Assembly (NCBI GenBank): GCA_003550305.1
Contig: QKYT01000049.1
Span: forward strand, 1 to 41,186
Direction of reading: 5' to 3'
Length of the DNA stretch: 41,186 nucleotides
Origin: Glomus cerebriforme
Lineage: Eukaryota > Glomeromycota > Glomeromycetes > Glomerales > Glomeraceae
A program made the position numbers and the translations under genes. Below the pieces are notes generated by a model that did no database searches, had not been told where the DNA came from, and saw only the letters and a list, made by a program, of their open reading frames with translations. This document shows positions 33,337 to 41,186 of the stretch, one piece after another. How positions within the stretch are numbered: position 1 is the stretch's first letter; every line of letters starts with the position of its first letter.

Positions 33337-34360
33337 AAAATCTATGATTTGAGGGATGCAGACTTTGATGTCATCGTTCACCAAAAACGGAAGCCAGATA
33401 AATGGACTGCAAATATCGAACATGCATCTCTCAAAGGGCTCAAGAAATATATACGTAAGATATATTAACTACCTGCACTTGAAAATGATGGTGCGGAACT
33501 CAACTCCATGAATGATAGAGACAAATATTCACCTCTGAATGATCAAGACCTCCATGAAATCCTTGCATATTCATGTCAAACAAAAATCTCAAGTTTACTG
33601 TAATTATCAAGATGCTATCAAAACCTTTCTCAGATTGGTTCATTTCCAAAAGTGTGTTAACTTTATGGCCTTAATGATGACCCAAGTCCAAGTATTAATG
33701 TATACCCTATTTTTTCATGTGGTTGTGTAGAATTAACGATGAAAAATCTCAAACCGTGGTTAAAAACCTAATGACTGAACTGAAACTTCGTATAGAGACT
33801 ACTCCACTTGACATGTTATGAGGTAACAAAATCTATTTATTCTTACTGCCATCTGGCTAGTGGAGTCTCATTCTATGAGGAGGATTTCAAAATCATATCA
33901 GAAAACTTATCAAAGGCCAGAATGGGCAAGAAAATCTTGATTATGCTATAGAGTGTCATTCAACTGGAAGGATCCTTGGCCTAATCGAAGTCAAAAGAGA
34001 GGATTTTATGAAGGGGTTCACCCAGGCATCTGTACAAATGGAATCATCCTTGACAGGTCGTAAGCGCAAAGAAAATGAGATAGATGATGAACGAGATGTA
34101 GATAAGGTATTTGGGATCGTTACTGATGCAAGAGATTGGTACTTCATGGAATGCACATTAGATGGTGGGGAAAGCCATCGTTTAAGTTATCAGAACTCGT
34201 GAGCGTAGTGTATAAAAGTGATAGGATGCAGAACATGGTCGAAGAATTTTTAAGTCATATTTTATGGTTGTTGAAGGAGGCATAGAAGCCGGTGGAAGCT
34301 TCGCAAAGTGGAGTAAAAAGGGTAAAGTCATTGAGTAACATCGCGGGAAAATCAAATTAA
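33337..34360 (+). pseudogene. Decayed gene with PD-(D/E)XK nuclease-like core
   Basis: The translation can be followed through several frames. KIYDLRDADFDVIVHQKRKP and ANIEHASLKGLKKYIRKIY end at a TAA near 33460; LPALENDGAELNSMNDRDKY and SPLNDQDLHEILAY follow. LASGVSFYEEDFKIISENL lies near 33850-33912. The best block (33920-34200) reads ENLDYAIECHSTGRILGLIE, VKREDFMKGFTQASVQMESS, then VDKVFGIVTDARDWYFMECT. A frameshift near 34180 leads to KLSELVSVVYKSDRMQNMVE and FLSHILWLLKEA, closed by TAG. The D..(x)..ExK spacing (DYAIE...IEVK) followed by a beta-rich V(F/W)GIVTDAxxWYF(V/M)EC phrase is that of PD-(D/E)XK-like domains found in Crinkler-type and related effector or nuclease proteins. The assignment is by motif only. 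At least five stops or shifts make it a pseudogene. Confidence 0.55.
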
Positions 34361-34542
34361 TTTAGGGATAGAATAGAAAAAAAATTGGCATGTATCATAG
34401 ACGCAGTCCCGAACTTTGTATTTATTTTTGCATGTATTAATAAAAACTTTTTTCTTGGCGGCGGAAACAATTGTTCACGCGCATGTGATTTTTTATTTAT
34501 CTGTAAATCATGAGATAATCCGCAGATTTTTTAACTAAATTA
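34361..34542. other. Spacer ending in the left target duplication of the next MITE
   Basis: Contains a short GC-rich word (GGCGGCGGAAAC near 34460) and the 8-mer CTAAATTA at 34535-34542. No gene is seen. Confidence 0.4.
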
Positions 34543-34759
34543 AGGGACGTCTAAAGCGGAGCAGAATCACGTGATTATAGAATATATCTGTCACCTTTGC
34601 GTCATACCTTTATTTTCCATTTTTCCTATTTTAGGAACTTAGAATTTTTTCGATAGGTGAAATCCCTGTTATTGATCACATGCATAATTTCTTAATGCCA
34701 TAATTCTGGCCAAAAATTTTACAAAAATCACGTGATTCTTCTCCGCTTTAAACGTACCC
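34543..34759. mobile_element. MITE with 37-bp inverted repeats and perfect 8-bp target duplication
   Basis: The left arm reads GGGACGTCTAAAGCGGAGCA then GAATCACGTGATTA; the reverse complement of the right arm reads GGGTACGTTTAAAGCGGAGA then AGAATCACGTGATT. Only a few mismatches occur over about 37 bp. The 8-mer CTAAATTA stands directly on both sides (34535-34542 and 34760-34767). An 8-bp duplication suggests the hAT superfamily. The interior (217 bp in all) has no coding capacity and shares AATTTCTTAATGC with 23206-23218, so other copies probably exist. Confidence 0.8.
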
Positions 34760-34909
34760 CTAAATTAGCAGATGTTTGCTACTCATTTTTTTCACTGTAT
34801 TGCTGGCATGTAATCTGTTATATATTAATTATGCGTCATTTGTGCAGAAAGTTCAATTTGCATAATAGAACAATATACTATAAGAATACAAAATAAAAAT
34901 TTCTGAACT

Positions 34910-35975
34910 CTATCTAGAGATTACATCAAGTATGGTATTAAAGTTGAGTGTGGCACCACATCTCAATACCAGATAATGATTCCAGTCAACTATATAATAT
35001 TGTGGAATGTAGTTTCTGTTCCAGTGAATGATATAAGGAGCAAAAAAAGGTCTTGCATTCTGGCCAAATGCAAGCACTGTAGGTGCTCCAGGAAATGGGT
35101 TCATGTGAAAAGTATTTGTTGTATGGGATAGGGCAATTCCAACAAATTCAACATCAAGAATTCCATCCAAGTCCTGCTGAACTGAATCAATTTTATCTAA
35201 TGCATTTTGATGATCTGGATCTTGATTGAAAAAGACCTGCAAAAATTCAAATATGTTAAACTAATTATTACACAAGTAAAAGTTAATATAATAAGTTAAT
35301 AACCTCTATCCACACGTCAGGAGATATGCAATTATTCACAAGAGGCATATTCCGTTCTGCAGGTGTTGGCCATTGGTACCAAATACCAACATCAGGTCTC
35401 CATTCATTATTTCCAACCACACAAATTACGTTTGATTCTGTAAACCAATTTCTATTATAATTTTCAAATGAATTACATAGTTTGCGTTGGATTTGCTTTT
35501 TATTCCATCCATCATACTGATATAAAAATTAGTTAAGAATAATGAATTTCAAATATAAATATATATGTAAAATAAATCTTACTTTGATAAAAAGAATATT
35601 ATAATTGACAATTTCAGCATTATAATATGAGTGTATTACTCTGCGTATACTAAAGTTATCAAGTTTACCATCCAAAAAGCAAATCTTGATTACTGGTAGA
35701 TTCTGTTTTCCCCTCACTGCATCTTCTATTTGTGAAAGAATCTGATATAATTGTTAGCCATTATTTTATTTTTCATTGTTTTATAGTTAAATATTATAAT
35801 ATCATATATATAAATATCTTATGAAATTCTAAAGTTTTCCTGGTCTGTTAGTTTTTCATATACCATATCAGTATATCTATTATTGAAAATAAACTAATAA
35901 ATAAAAACAAAGGCAAAAAAATAATACCTGCTTAGGTGCTTCAGATGCTTCAAATCCAATTACTGCAATATTCAT
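34910..35975 (-). CDS. Uma2-like PD-(D/E)XK family protein, 4 exons (248 aa)
   Basis: Exons on the minus strand: 35975-35928, 35741-35583, 35516-35304 and 35236-34910, all phase 0 with GT..AG introns of 186, 66 and 67 bp. The protein starts MNIAVIGFEASEAPKQ and ends ILDVISR before TAG. The second half has the order of the Uma2 (PF05685) fold: WRPDVGIW (residues 108-115) with a following ERN, ISPDVWIEVFF (about 133-143, split by the last intron after the Glu), and YIPQYYIVDW (216-225), matching RPDVA, PDLVxEV and EYWIVD of bacterial Uma2. The PD and E residues are the presumed metal ligands; a canonical ExK lysine is not obvious. Uma2 proteins are mostly cyanobacterial and of unknown role. No signal peptide or membrane segment is seen. 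Exon 1 is only 48 nt, so an additional upstream exon cannot be excluded. The family name is a motif-level judgement. Confidence 0.6.
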
Positions 35976-36995
35976 GTTTGTAAGAATTTGAGTTACAAAA
36001 GATAAGTTATTAACATCATAAAAAAGAAAAACTGTAAGGAAGAGAAAAATAGTGAAAAAAGAATATTAAGGAGAAAAATAGCTTTTCTGCAAATAATCTG
36101 ATTCATTTGATATATCATATGACTAATTGATTATAGGAAAAAAATTTTGCCAATTAAACAAAATGATTACAAATTTACTTTCATATAGCTTTTTTGATTA
36201 CAGAATTCAAATGACATAAATTTTGGTGATAAGAAGTATCTTGTGAAAAAAAAAATTAAGAAAAATAATTATAAAAGCATGTAGACTGTAGAGTATAGAC
36301 CAAAAATTTTTCTTGACCAACTTTGGGTTGTCAAAATCATGTGAATTTTTTTAAATTTTGAATCGTAATTGACTATATCATTAGGATTTGAAATATTAAA
36401 ACAGTATATCACTAAGCTTGAGGATAAGAATACTAAAATTACGGCTGAAAAAGTTAATATTAAGAATATGTATATTAAATTTCTAAAAATGATATTAATA
36501 TGAAACATTACTACACTGATTTATTGTGCCATATTATACTACTCTATGATCGTGATTTTTATAATCACAGTGATCTTAATGATAGTAGTGATCTTAGTGA
36601 TAATTAAGATAGTTAGGATAGTCAAGATATTTAATATATTTATTTTCTTTATTATATTTATTATATTTAATATATTTATTATATTAGTTATATTTATAAT
36701 AGTTAATATCTTTTTATTATATTTTATTTTTGTATAAATATTCTAATAATTTTATTAAGTTCTCCTTAGTTCTTATAACTTTAATTGTGAATAATAAAAT
36801 ATCTTTTACCTTAAAAATACTATACCGTTTACCAATTAAAGAGCGAACTGTACACAATAAACATAAAATATTATTACCTCTATCATCATAAACTTAATTA
36901 ATTTTTCATTTTTGAATATAAAAGAATAAAAGTTAAGATAAAGGAATTAAGAGAATGATTAGACGTAATAATGATTAGAAAAGAATATACTAGGT
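35976..36995. other. Intergenic, including a TTTAATATATTTATTAT low-complexity stretch
   Basis: No gene is seen. 36540-36735 begins with repeats of GTGATCTTA/GTGATAATTA and passes into T/A-only slippage sequence; its long open frame (mostly Ile) has no biological look. The segment beside 35976 would carry the promoter of the Uma2-like gene. Confidence 0.4.
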
Positions 36996-37162
36996 ATGAT
37001 GCTAAAAAAAGCTGAGTTTAAAGCCAGAATCAAGAAGTTAGAGAAAATTAGAACAGATACTATTACTAAAAATACTGAACTTAGAGCTAAAGTTGTAAAA
37101 TTAGAATAAGATATAGATAAACTTAAAAAAGAATTAGAATCAAAAAAAAATTGTAACTTTCA
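36996..37162 (+). pseudogene. Coiled-coil protein fragment
   Basis: From ATG 36996 the frame reads MMLKKAEFKARIKKLEKIRT, then NTELRAKVVKLE before a TAA at 37107-37109; beyond it the same frame continues DIDKLKKELESKKN. The heptad pattern of hydrophobic and Lys/Glu residues is a coiled coil. The in-frame stop and short length point to a relic of a longer coiled-coil gene. The parent is not identified. Confidence 0.45.
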
Positions 37163-37664
37163 GAAGAAATGTATTTTAATTGCTTAAGCATTGCTTAAAA
37201 AGGAACCCATAGTTGAATATCAATTATCTTTTTTTTATTATTTTAATAGTATTAAAAATTTATTATTTTTAACAAAAAAAAAATTATTAAAGCAATTAAA
37301 AATTCAATATATCTATTTATTATATTAAAAAAAAAAAGTTTTTATTTAAAAGAAATATTCATTAAAAATTAAAAATAATATTAAAAAAAGTTTTTATTTT
37401 TATTAAAAATATGGAATATTATTTTAAAGTTTAATTTTTATAACACTATTTTTAAAAAATCAATCCTATTTTTACTTGTATAACATATTTGAATTCTGAT
37501 TTATTAGGTGATAAATTACATAATTGAATATAGCTTTAAATAACATTCAGAAGAAAATTCCTCCTTAATCATATAATTATATCATGTGATTCTAATATTA
37601 GTTTCATTTTTAGTTCTACTAATCTGGATCTTACTAGTAGCTATTATTTAAATAATACTGTACT
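37163..37664. other. Intergenic AT-rich DNA ending in the left target duplication
   Basis: Homopolymer-rich, with no coding sequence seen. Ends in the 8-mer ACTGTACT at 37657-37664. Confidence 0.4.
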
Positions 37665-38097
37665 TAGGGTTGGTAAAGTAACCGTTACTTATAAATTTGG
37701 TTAATTAACCTATAAGTAACGTATATATATTAACTATATATAATTTAAAATACAGTACATAAATAATGTATTATAATTTATTGAAAATTTAAAATAAACT
37801 TTATTTTATTTATTCTTTATTTAAATTAATTACATTTGATTCAAATCCAATTATACTATTATTATCAGAATTATCATCTTCATTATAAATATTAATGATT
37901 ATTAAATTATAAACTATAATTTANAAATTATAATTATCAATTTATAGAATTTAATAAATTAAATCATATGACTTATTCTTACATTTTTATTGGTTAATTA
38001 AAAGTAACAGTTAATTAACCATTTTAGACTAATTATAAGTAATTAACGGTTAATTAATCATAGTTAATTAACTGTGGTTAATTAATGCCCATCCCTA
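37665..38097. mobile_element. hAT-like non-autonomous element with perfect 8-bp target duplication
   Basis: Left end TAGGGTTGGTAAAGTAACCG; reverse complement of the right end TAGGGATGGGCATTAATTAA. The 8-mer ACTGTACT lies directly on both sides (37657-37664 and 38098-38105), a perfect duplication. Near both ends the word GTTAATTAAC or close variants recurs (about 37701, 37994, 38011, 38048, 38063, 38077), as expected for subterminal transposase-binding sites of hAT elements. 433 bp long with no coding capacity. Confidence 0.8.
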
Positions 38098-39616
38098 ACT
38101 GTACTGATTACACTATTAAAAAAGTGAATATATACATATACTGATCCTTATTTTCTCTTTAGAATTTGCTTTGCAAATTCTAAGTACATTATTTAGATTC
38201 ATCTGAACTGCTATTGGTATGGCTTAAGATATTTCAAATATAAAAATAAAACAATTTAATGATTTAAAATGTTCAAACTTTTTATAACAATACAATATTA
38301 AAATAAACAATCTATACAATGCAAAAAATCCTATAAAATTAATAAATACTAATAAGTAAATACTGCAAATTCTAATTCTTGTTGAATTTGCATATTATTC
38401 TGTTATGACCTTTTTTTTACATTTTTAATATGTTTTTCAATTATTTTTTTTATTTGTTTTCTTGATACTATCACTTATATTAACATTTTGGTTATTATTA
38501 TTCAATAGTTATAAATATCAATATTTTTTAATATGTTATTTTTGAATCTTAATAAAACTCTTTACCCTTCTTACTGATCTTTCTTTTCTTGCAATAATTA
38601 TAAGATTCTTGATATTAAACTCATTTTCTACTATATTAAAATCTGAATTTAGATTTTTTTTGTTTATCTAATATAAATTTATAATAAATACCTATAAACT
38701 CATTATAAGAATTAGTAATAATATCAAATGCTTTCATATCAATTTATATAATCAATATTCAATTTCTTCAAATTTCAGGTTAAGACAAAAAAAGATTAAA
38801 ATTAGTTAATATTAATTTCATAAAAAGAAGATATTTGTATGATAATTAATTTTATGAAAATATTACTTAAACATGATAATTAATAGTTATTCAACATAAA
38901 ATGTCAAATAACTGTTATATTAGGTAAATCAAACAAAAATCAAATTTAATTTCCAATATTATAAGCTACCTTATAGGTAGTATCAATTATTCAATTTGAA
39001 GTGCCAAATGAGTAATTTATTCAGTATCACATGATTTTTACATAATAAACGTTTTGCTTTTATAGTTAATATGTTTTAAGTTTTTTTCTATAAAACTACT
39101 TCTTTTTAAAATAAACCAAATTCATTTCTTTCAATAGAGAATACAAATTTTAATAATATAAAATAAATATTTAAATATATTAAAACTACAAATAATTGCA
39201 AAATTAATAATTATGGTTATTTCAGATTACAATTTATCAACTAGAATATAAAATTATCTTAAAATAATAAAGAAGAAAAAAGAAATATCCTTAATTCAAT
39301 TATGCAAAGGTTGGCTAAAACTACTACTAATAAAAATGTATTGAAAGATAGAGAGGTATTCACATTTTTTATTATTTGAAATTTTATATATTAGCATATT
39401 CAATTTAAATTACAGTTCAATGATTGTTTTAGCAAGGCTTTATAATTATTAAATAAAAATAAAAGGCTATTGCAAAAACTTTTCATTTTTGAATCAAATA
39501 TACCAAATATAAACAAGAAGAAAAAAAGAAAGACAATAAAATAAACTAATTAATTATAAACAGAACAATTTGTATAAATAAAATATTTTTATTGTATTTT
39601 TAATAAACAAATAATG

Positions 39617-39695
39617 CCTAATACAAGATTTTAATACTTGATACATGATTTTAATGTCTGATACATAATTTTTGTACCTGATATACATTTTATTA
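39617..39695. repeat. Four imperfect ~20-bp tandem repeats
   Basis: Units CCTAATACAAGATTTTAATA (39617), CTTGATACATGATTTTAATG (39637), CTGATACATAATTTTTGTAC (39658) and CTGATATACATTTTATTA (39678). The phase is clear from the (C)TGATACA start. No function is evident. Confidence 0.65.
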
Positions 39696-39865
39696 TAAAC
39701 ATTGTTAATTGTAAAAAAATCACAGGATATTAGATAAAAATTAATATTTAAATATTTTTATATTTAATAAATGAAAATTATTATATATTACCAGTGGTGA
39801 TCATTACCGGTAATTATTGCACGGCCATATAGGATCATGCTGATTTTATTTGACCTATATTTTAA

Positions 39866-39959
39866 TCATTGTATAATATTGAAGATCAAAAGTTTATTTA
39901 CGTATAATATTAATTTGTTTGCATACAATATTGAACTATTTGCGTACAATATTGATATA
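39866..39959. repeat. Four imperfect ~20-24-bp tandem repeats
   Basis: Units centred on TCATTGTATAATATTGAA (39866), TTACGTATAATATTAATTTG (39898), TTTGCATACAATATTGAACT (39918) and TTTGCGTACAATATTGATAT (39939). The core (C/G)NTA(C/T)AATATT(G/A)A is shared. Array lies between non-genic sequence. Confidence 0.6.
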
Positions 39960-40035
39960 TTAATAAAATACTAAAAATTCAAGCAATTTAGAATTTTTTC
40001 ATTGGAATTTCTATTTTAAAATTTTCAATTTTTTA

Positions 40036-40380
40036 TTAACTCGTTAATTTTGTAATAAAATAGTGCGCATTAATTACTAAAATCTTACTATTTATCAAAT
40101 TATCTAAATTATTTGTATTCATAGTAATTTCTAAGTTAGCATTGTTAGTATCAATTTCTTGTAATAGTTCATGTAAATTATTCTTCATTGGAGAATTGTC
40201 AGATATTTCTTTTGAATCATTGTGTTCTGATGTTTCTAACCTTTTTTTCCAAATTATCACTTGAAATCTTATTTAGAGAATTATAAAGATAATTTATAAA
40301 AATAAAATTTACTATTATATTTTATATAATACTGTAAACTTAGTAACTTACTCATAAATTCTGTTATTTTCACGTGGCAT
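40036..40380 (-). CDS. Small 2-exon gene, hypothetical protein (86 aa)
   Basis: Exon 1 40380-40352 and exon 2 40267-40036 on the minus strand, joined across an 84-bp intron with a strong donor (GTAAGTTA) and an AG acceptor, in phase. The protein begins MPRENNRIYEFQVIIWKKRL and continues with a Ser/Asp/Asn-rich hydrophilic middle and NLHELLQEIDTNNANL, ending ITKLTS before TAA. A second ATG-free frame starting at GTG in exon 2 is the only alternative. No domain is recognised. The clean splice signal and non-random opening argue for a real gene; the short length and AT-rich setting argue for caution. Confidence 0.45.
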
Positions 40381-40527
40381 ATTAAAGAGTAATAATAAAG
40401 AAAATTTATTTGATAGAGAAATAAAAAAAAATGAAAAAAAGAAATATGATATGAAGAAAAAAGTTTATTGTTAAATAACTTTTAATAGACTTTTGTAAAG
40501 CATGATCTGCATTAGCCGTACGATAAT

Positions 40528-40610
40528 ATGGATATTGTACAGTGGTATTTCATTGGTTAACGTTACGAAGTGATGTTAATCTATATAAATGCATACCGTA
40601 CAATATCCAT
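40528..40610. repeat. Inverted repeat upstream of the small gene
   Basis: ATGGATATTGTAC at 40528-40540 and its exact complement GTACAATATCCAT at 40598-40610 are separated by 57 bp; similarity extends a few bases on both sides (TAAT outside, GT inside). It lies about 150-230 bp upstream of the start of the small minus-strand gene. It may be a paired regulatory site or the ends of a tiny foldback element. Confidence 0.6.
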
Positions 40611-40922
40611 TAATTATGTAATTATCAAAAAGCACACAAATAAAAAGTATATAATAGTTTATTTTATTAAAATAAATCATAAATTACATGGGATTTGAAA
40701 GAGGAATTTTATTACTGATTAAATATAGTTATTTTTTAGTATATTATTAATTTTATTAAAAATACTTTTAATTAATTTTTTAATATTATAAATCAAAAAA
40801 TGAGAATATAATTCTAGTAAATTTATAGGTTAAAGCTGTGTTAACCAAAAAGTCTATTTATTAATATAATTAAAGAATTTAAAAGTATAATCAGTTAATC
40901 AACAGATAATAGAATTGATAAT

Positions 40923-40990
40923 TTTGCCCGAAATTATGCAAAATTTTCACATAATTTTTCTTAAATTTTGGATAATTTGGGCGAATTACA
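40923..40990. repeat. Foldback sequence (hairpin)
   Basis: TTGCCCGAAATTATGCAAAA with TTTT following (40923-40946) pairs with the complement of 40969-40988 (reverse complement TTCGCCCAAATTATCCAAAA). The arms are about 22 bp with a few mismatches and a loop of about 22 bp. Its role is unknown; a terminator is not implied. Confidence 0.5.
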
Positions 40991-41186
40991 ATTATATAAT
41001 CATATGATTAATTTTGTCTTTTTAAATAAGAAAATACTGTATGTAATAAAAGGTTTGTAACAATAAAACCATAAAGGTGACTTGCAAAGTTGTAAAAATT
41101 TGTTAAAAGTCACATAAATAAATTCAATTATTATTTCTTTTTTTTTTAAAAACATTTTTATGTTATTAATTTTATTTATTTTTTTT
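40991..41186. other. Window end, no gene seen
   Basis: AT-rich sequence ending in T-runs (41138-41149). Nothing is supported. Confidence 0.4.

Larger units (their letters stand above)
38106..40035. other. Long AT-rich spacer, no gene seen
   Basis: No open frame with recognisable content on either strand. It includes a short palindrome CTACCTTATAGGTAG near 38968 and the two tandem-repeat patches annotated separately. Confidence 0.35.

Noticed and set aside
34008..34202. 64-codon frame read as an independent small gene
   Set aside because: It is one surviving block of the longer nuclease-like relic at 33337-34360, with related sequence continuing in other frames on both sides.
36546..36737. 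63-codon Ile/Val-rich open frame
   Set aside because: It is a by-product of a T/A slippage tract; no coding-like codon use.
1..41186. tRNA genes, rRNA genes and CRISPR arrays
   Set aside because: No cloverleaf with a GGTTCGAATCC-type B box, no rRNA-like GC-rich block and no regularly spaced direct repeats were seen on either strand.

Overview
The window looks like nuclear DNA of an arbuscular mycorrhizal fungus of the Rhizophagus (Glomeromycotina) type. It is very AT-rich, its spliceosomal introns are short (mostly 60-150 bp, GT..AG), and it carries BTB-TLDc genes, an HMG-box gene and many decayed transposons typical of that lineage. The species is inferred from gene content and style; nothing here proves it.

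Layout: (1) 1-5 kb is a transposon graveyard: the C-terminal end of a pogo/Tigger-type DDE transposase, a broken PIF1/Helitron helicase followed by a Helitron-like 3' end (CTAG^T), a decayed retroelement gag/protease stretch, and a TA-flanked MITE. (2) 6-15 kb is a cluster of BTB-BACK-TLDc sequences: one intact intronless 469-aa gene (11902-13311), two long pseudogenes (6909-8001, 13650-14970) and at least four shorter relics. (3) 15.2-21.3 kb is a compact island of conserved multi-exon genes whose exons I joined by splice sites and reading phase: an MFS transporter (minus, 6 exons including 26-nt and 16-nt microexons), an NDUFAF3-like mitochondrial complex I assembly factor (plus, 3 exons) and a CCDC47 homologue of the ER membrane (minus, 11 exons, 395 aa), the last two convergent. 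(4) 25.6-27.8 kb holds a 631-aa HMG-box protein (minus, 3 exons) with low-complexity tails and an intron containing a 71-bp poly(A)/poly(T) tract. A 96-bp N gap follows at 28178-28273. (5) 28.3-41.2 kb is gene-poor. It holds three short hAT-like MITEs with 8-bp target-site duplications, a decayed gene with a PD-(D/E)XK-like core, an apparently intact 4-exon gene resembling the bacterial Uma2 nuclease family (248 aa), a coiled-coil gene relic, tandem repeats and a small 2-exon gene of unknown function.

The island genes are ordinary cell functions: nuclear DNA binding, ER membrane-protein biogenesis, complex I assembly and membrane transport. The flanks are fast-evolving accessory DNA. The items most worth a second look are the Uma2-like gene beside a second nuclease-like relic, the BTB-TLDc birth-and-death cluster, and the MITEs whose target duplications can be read directly.
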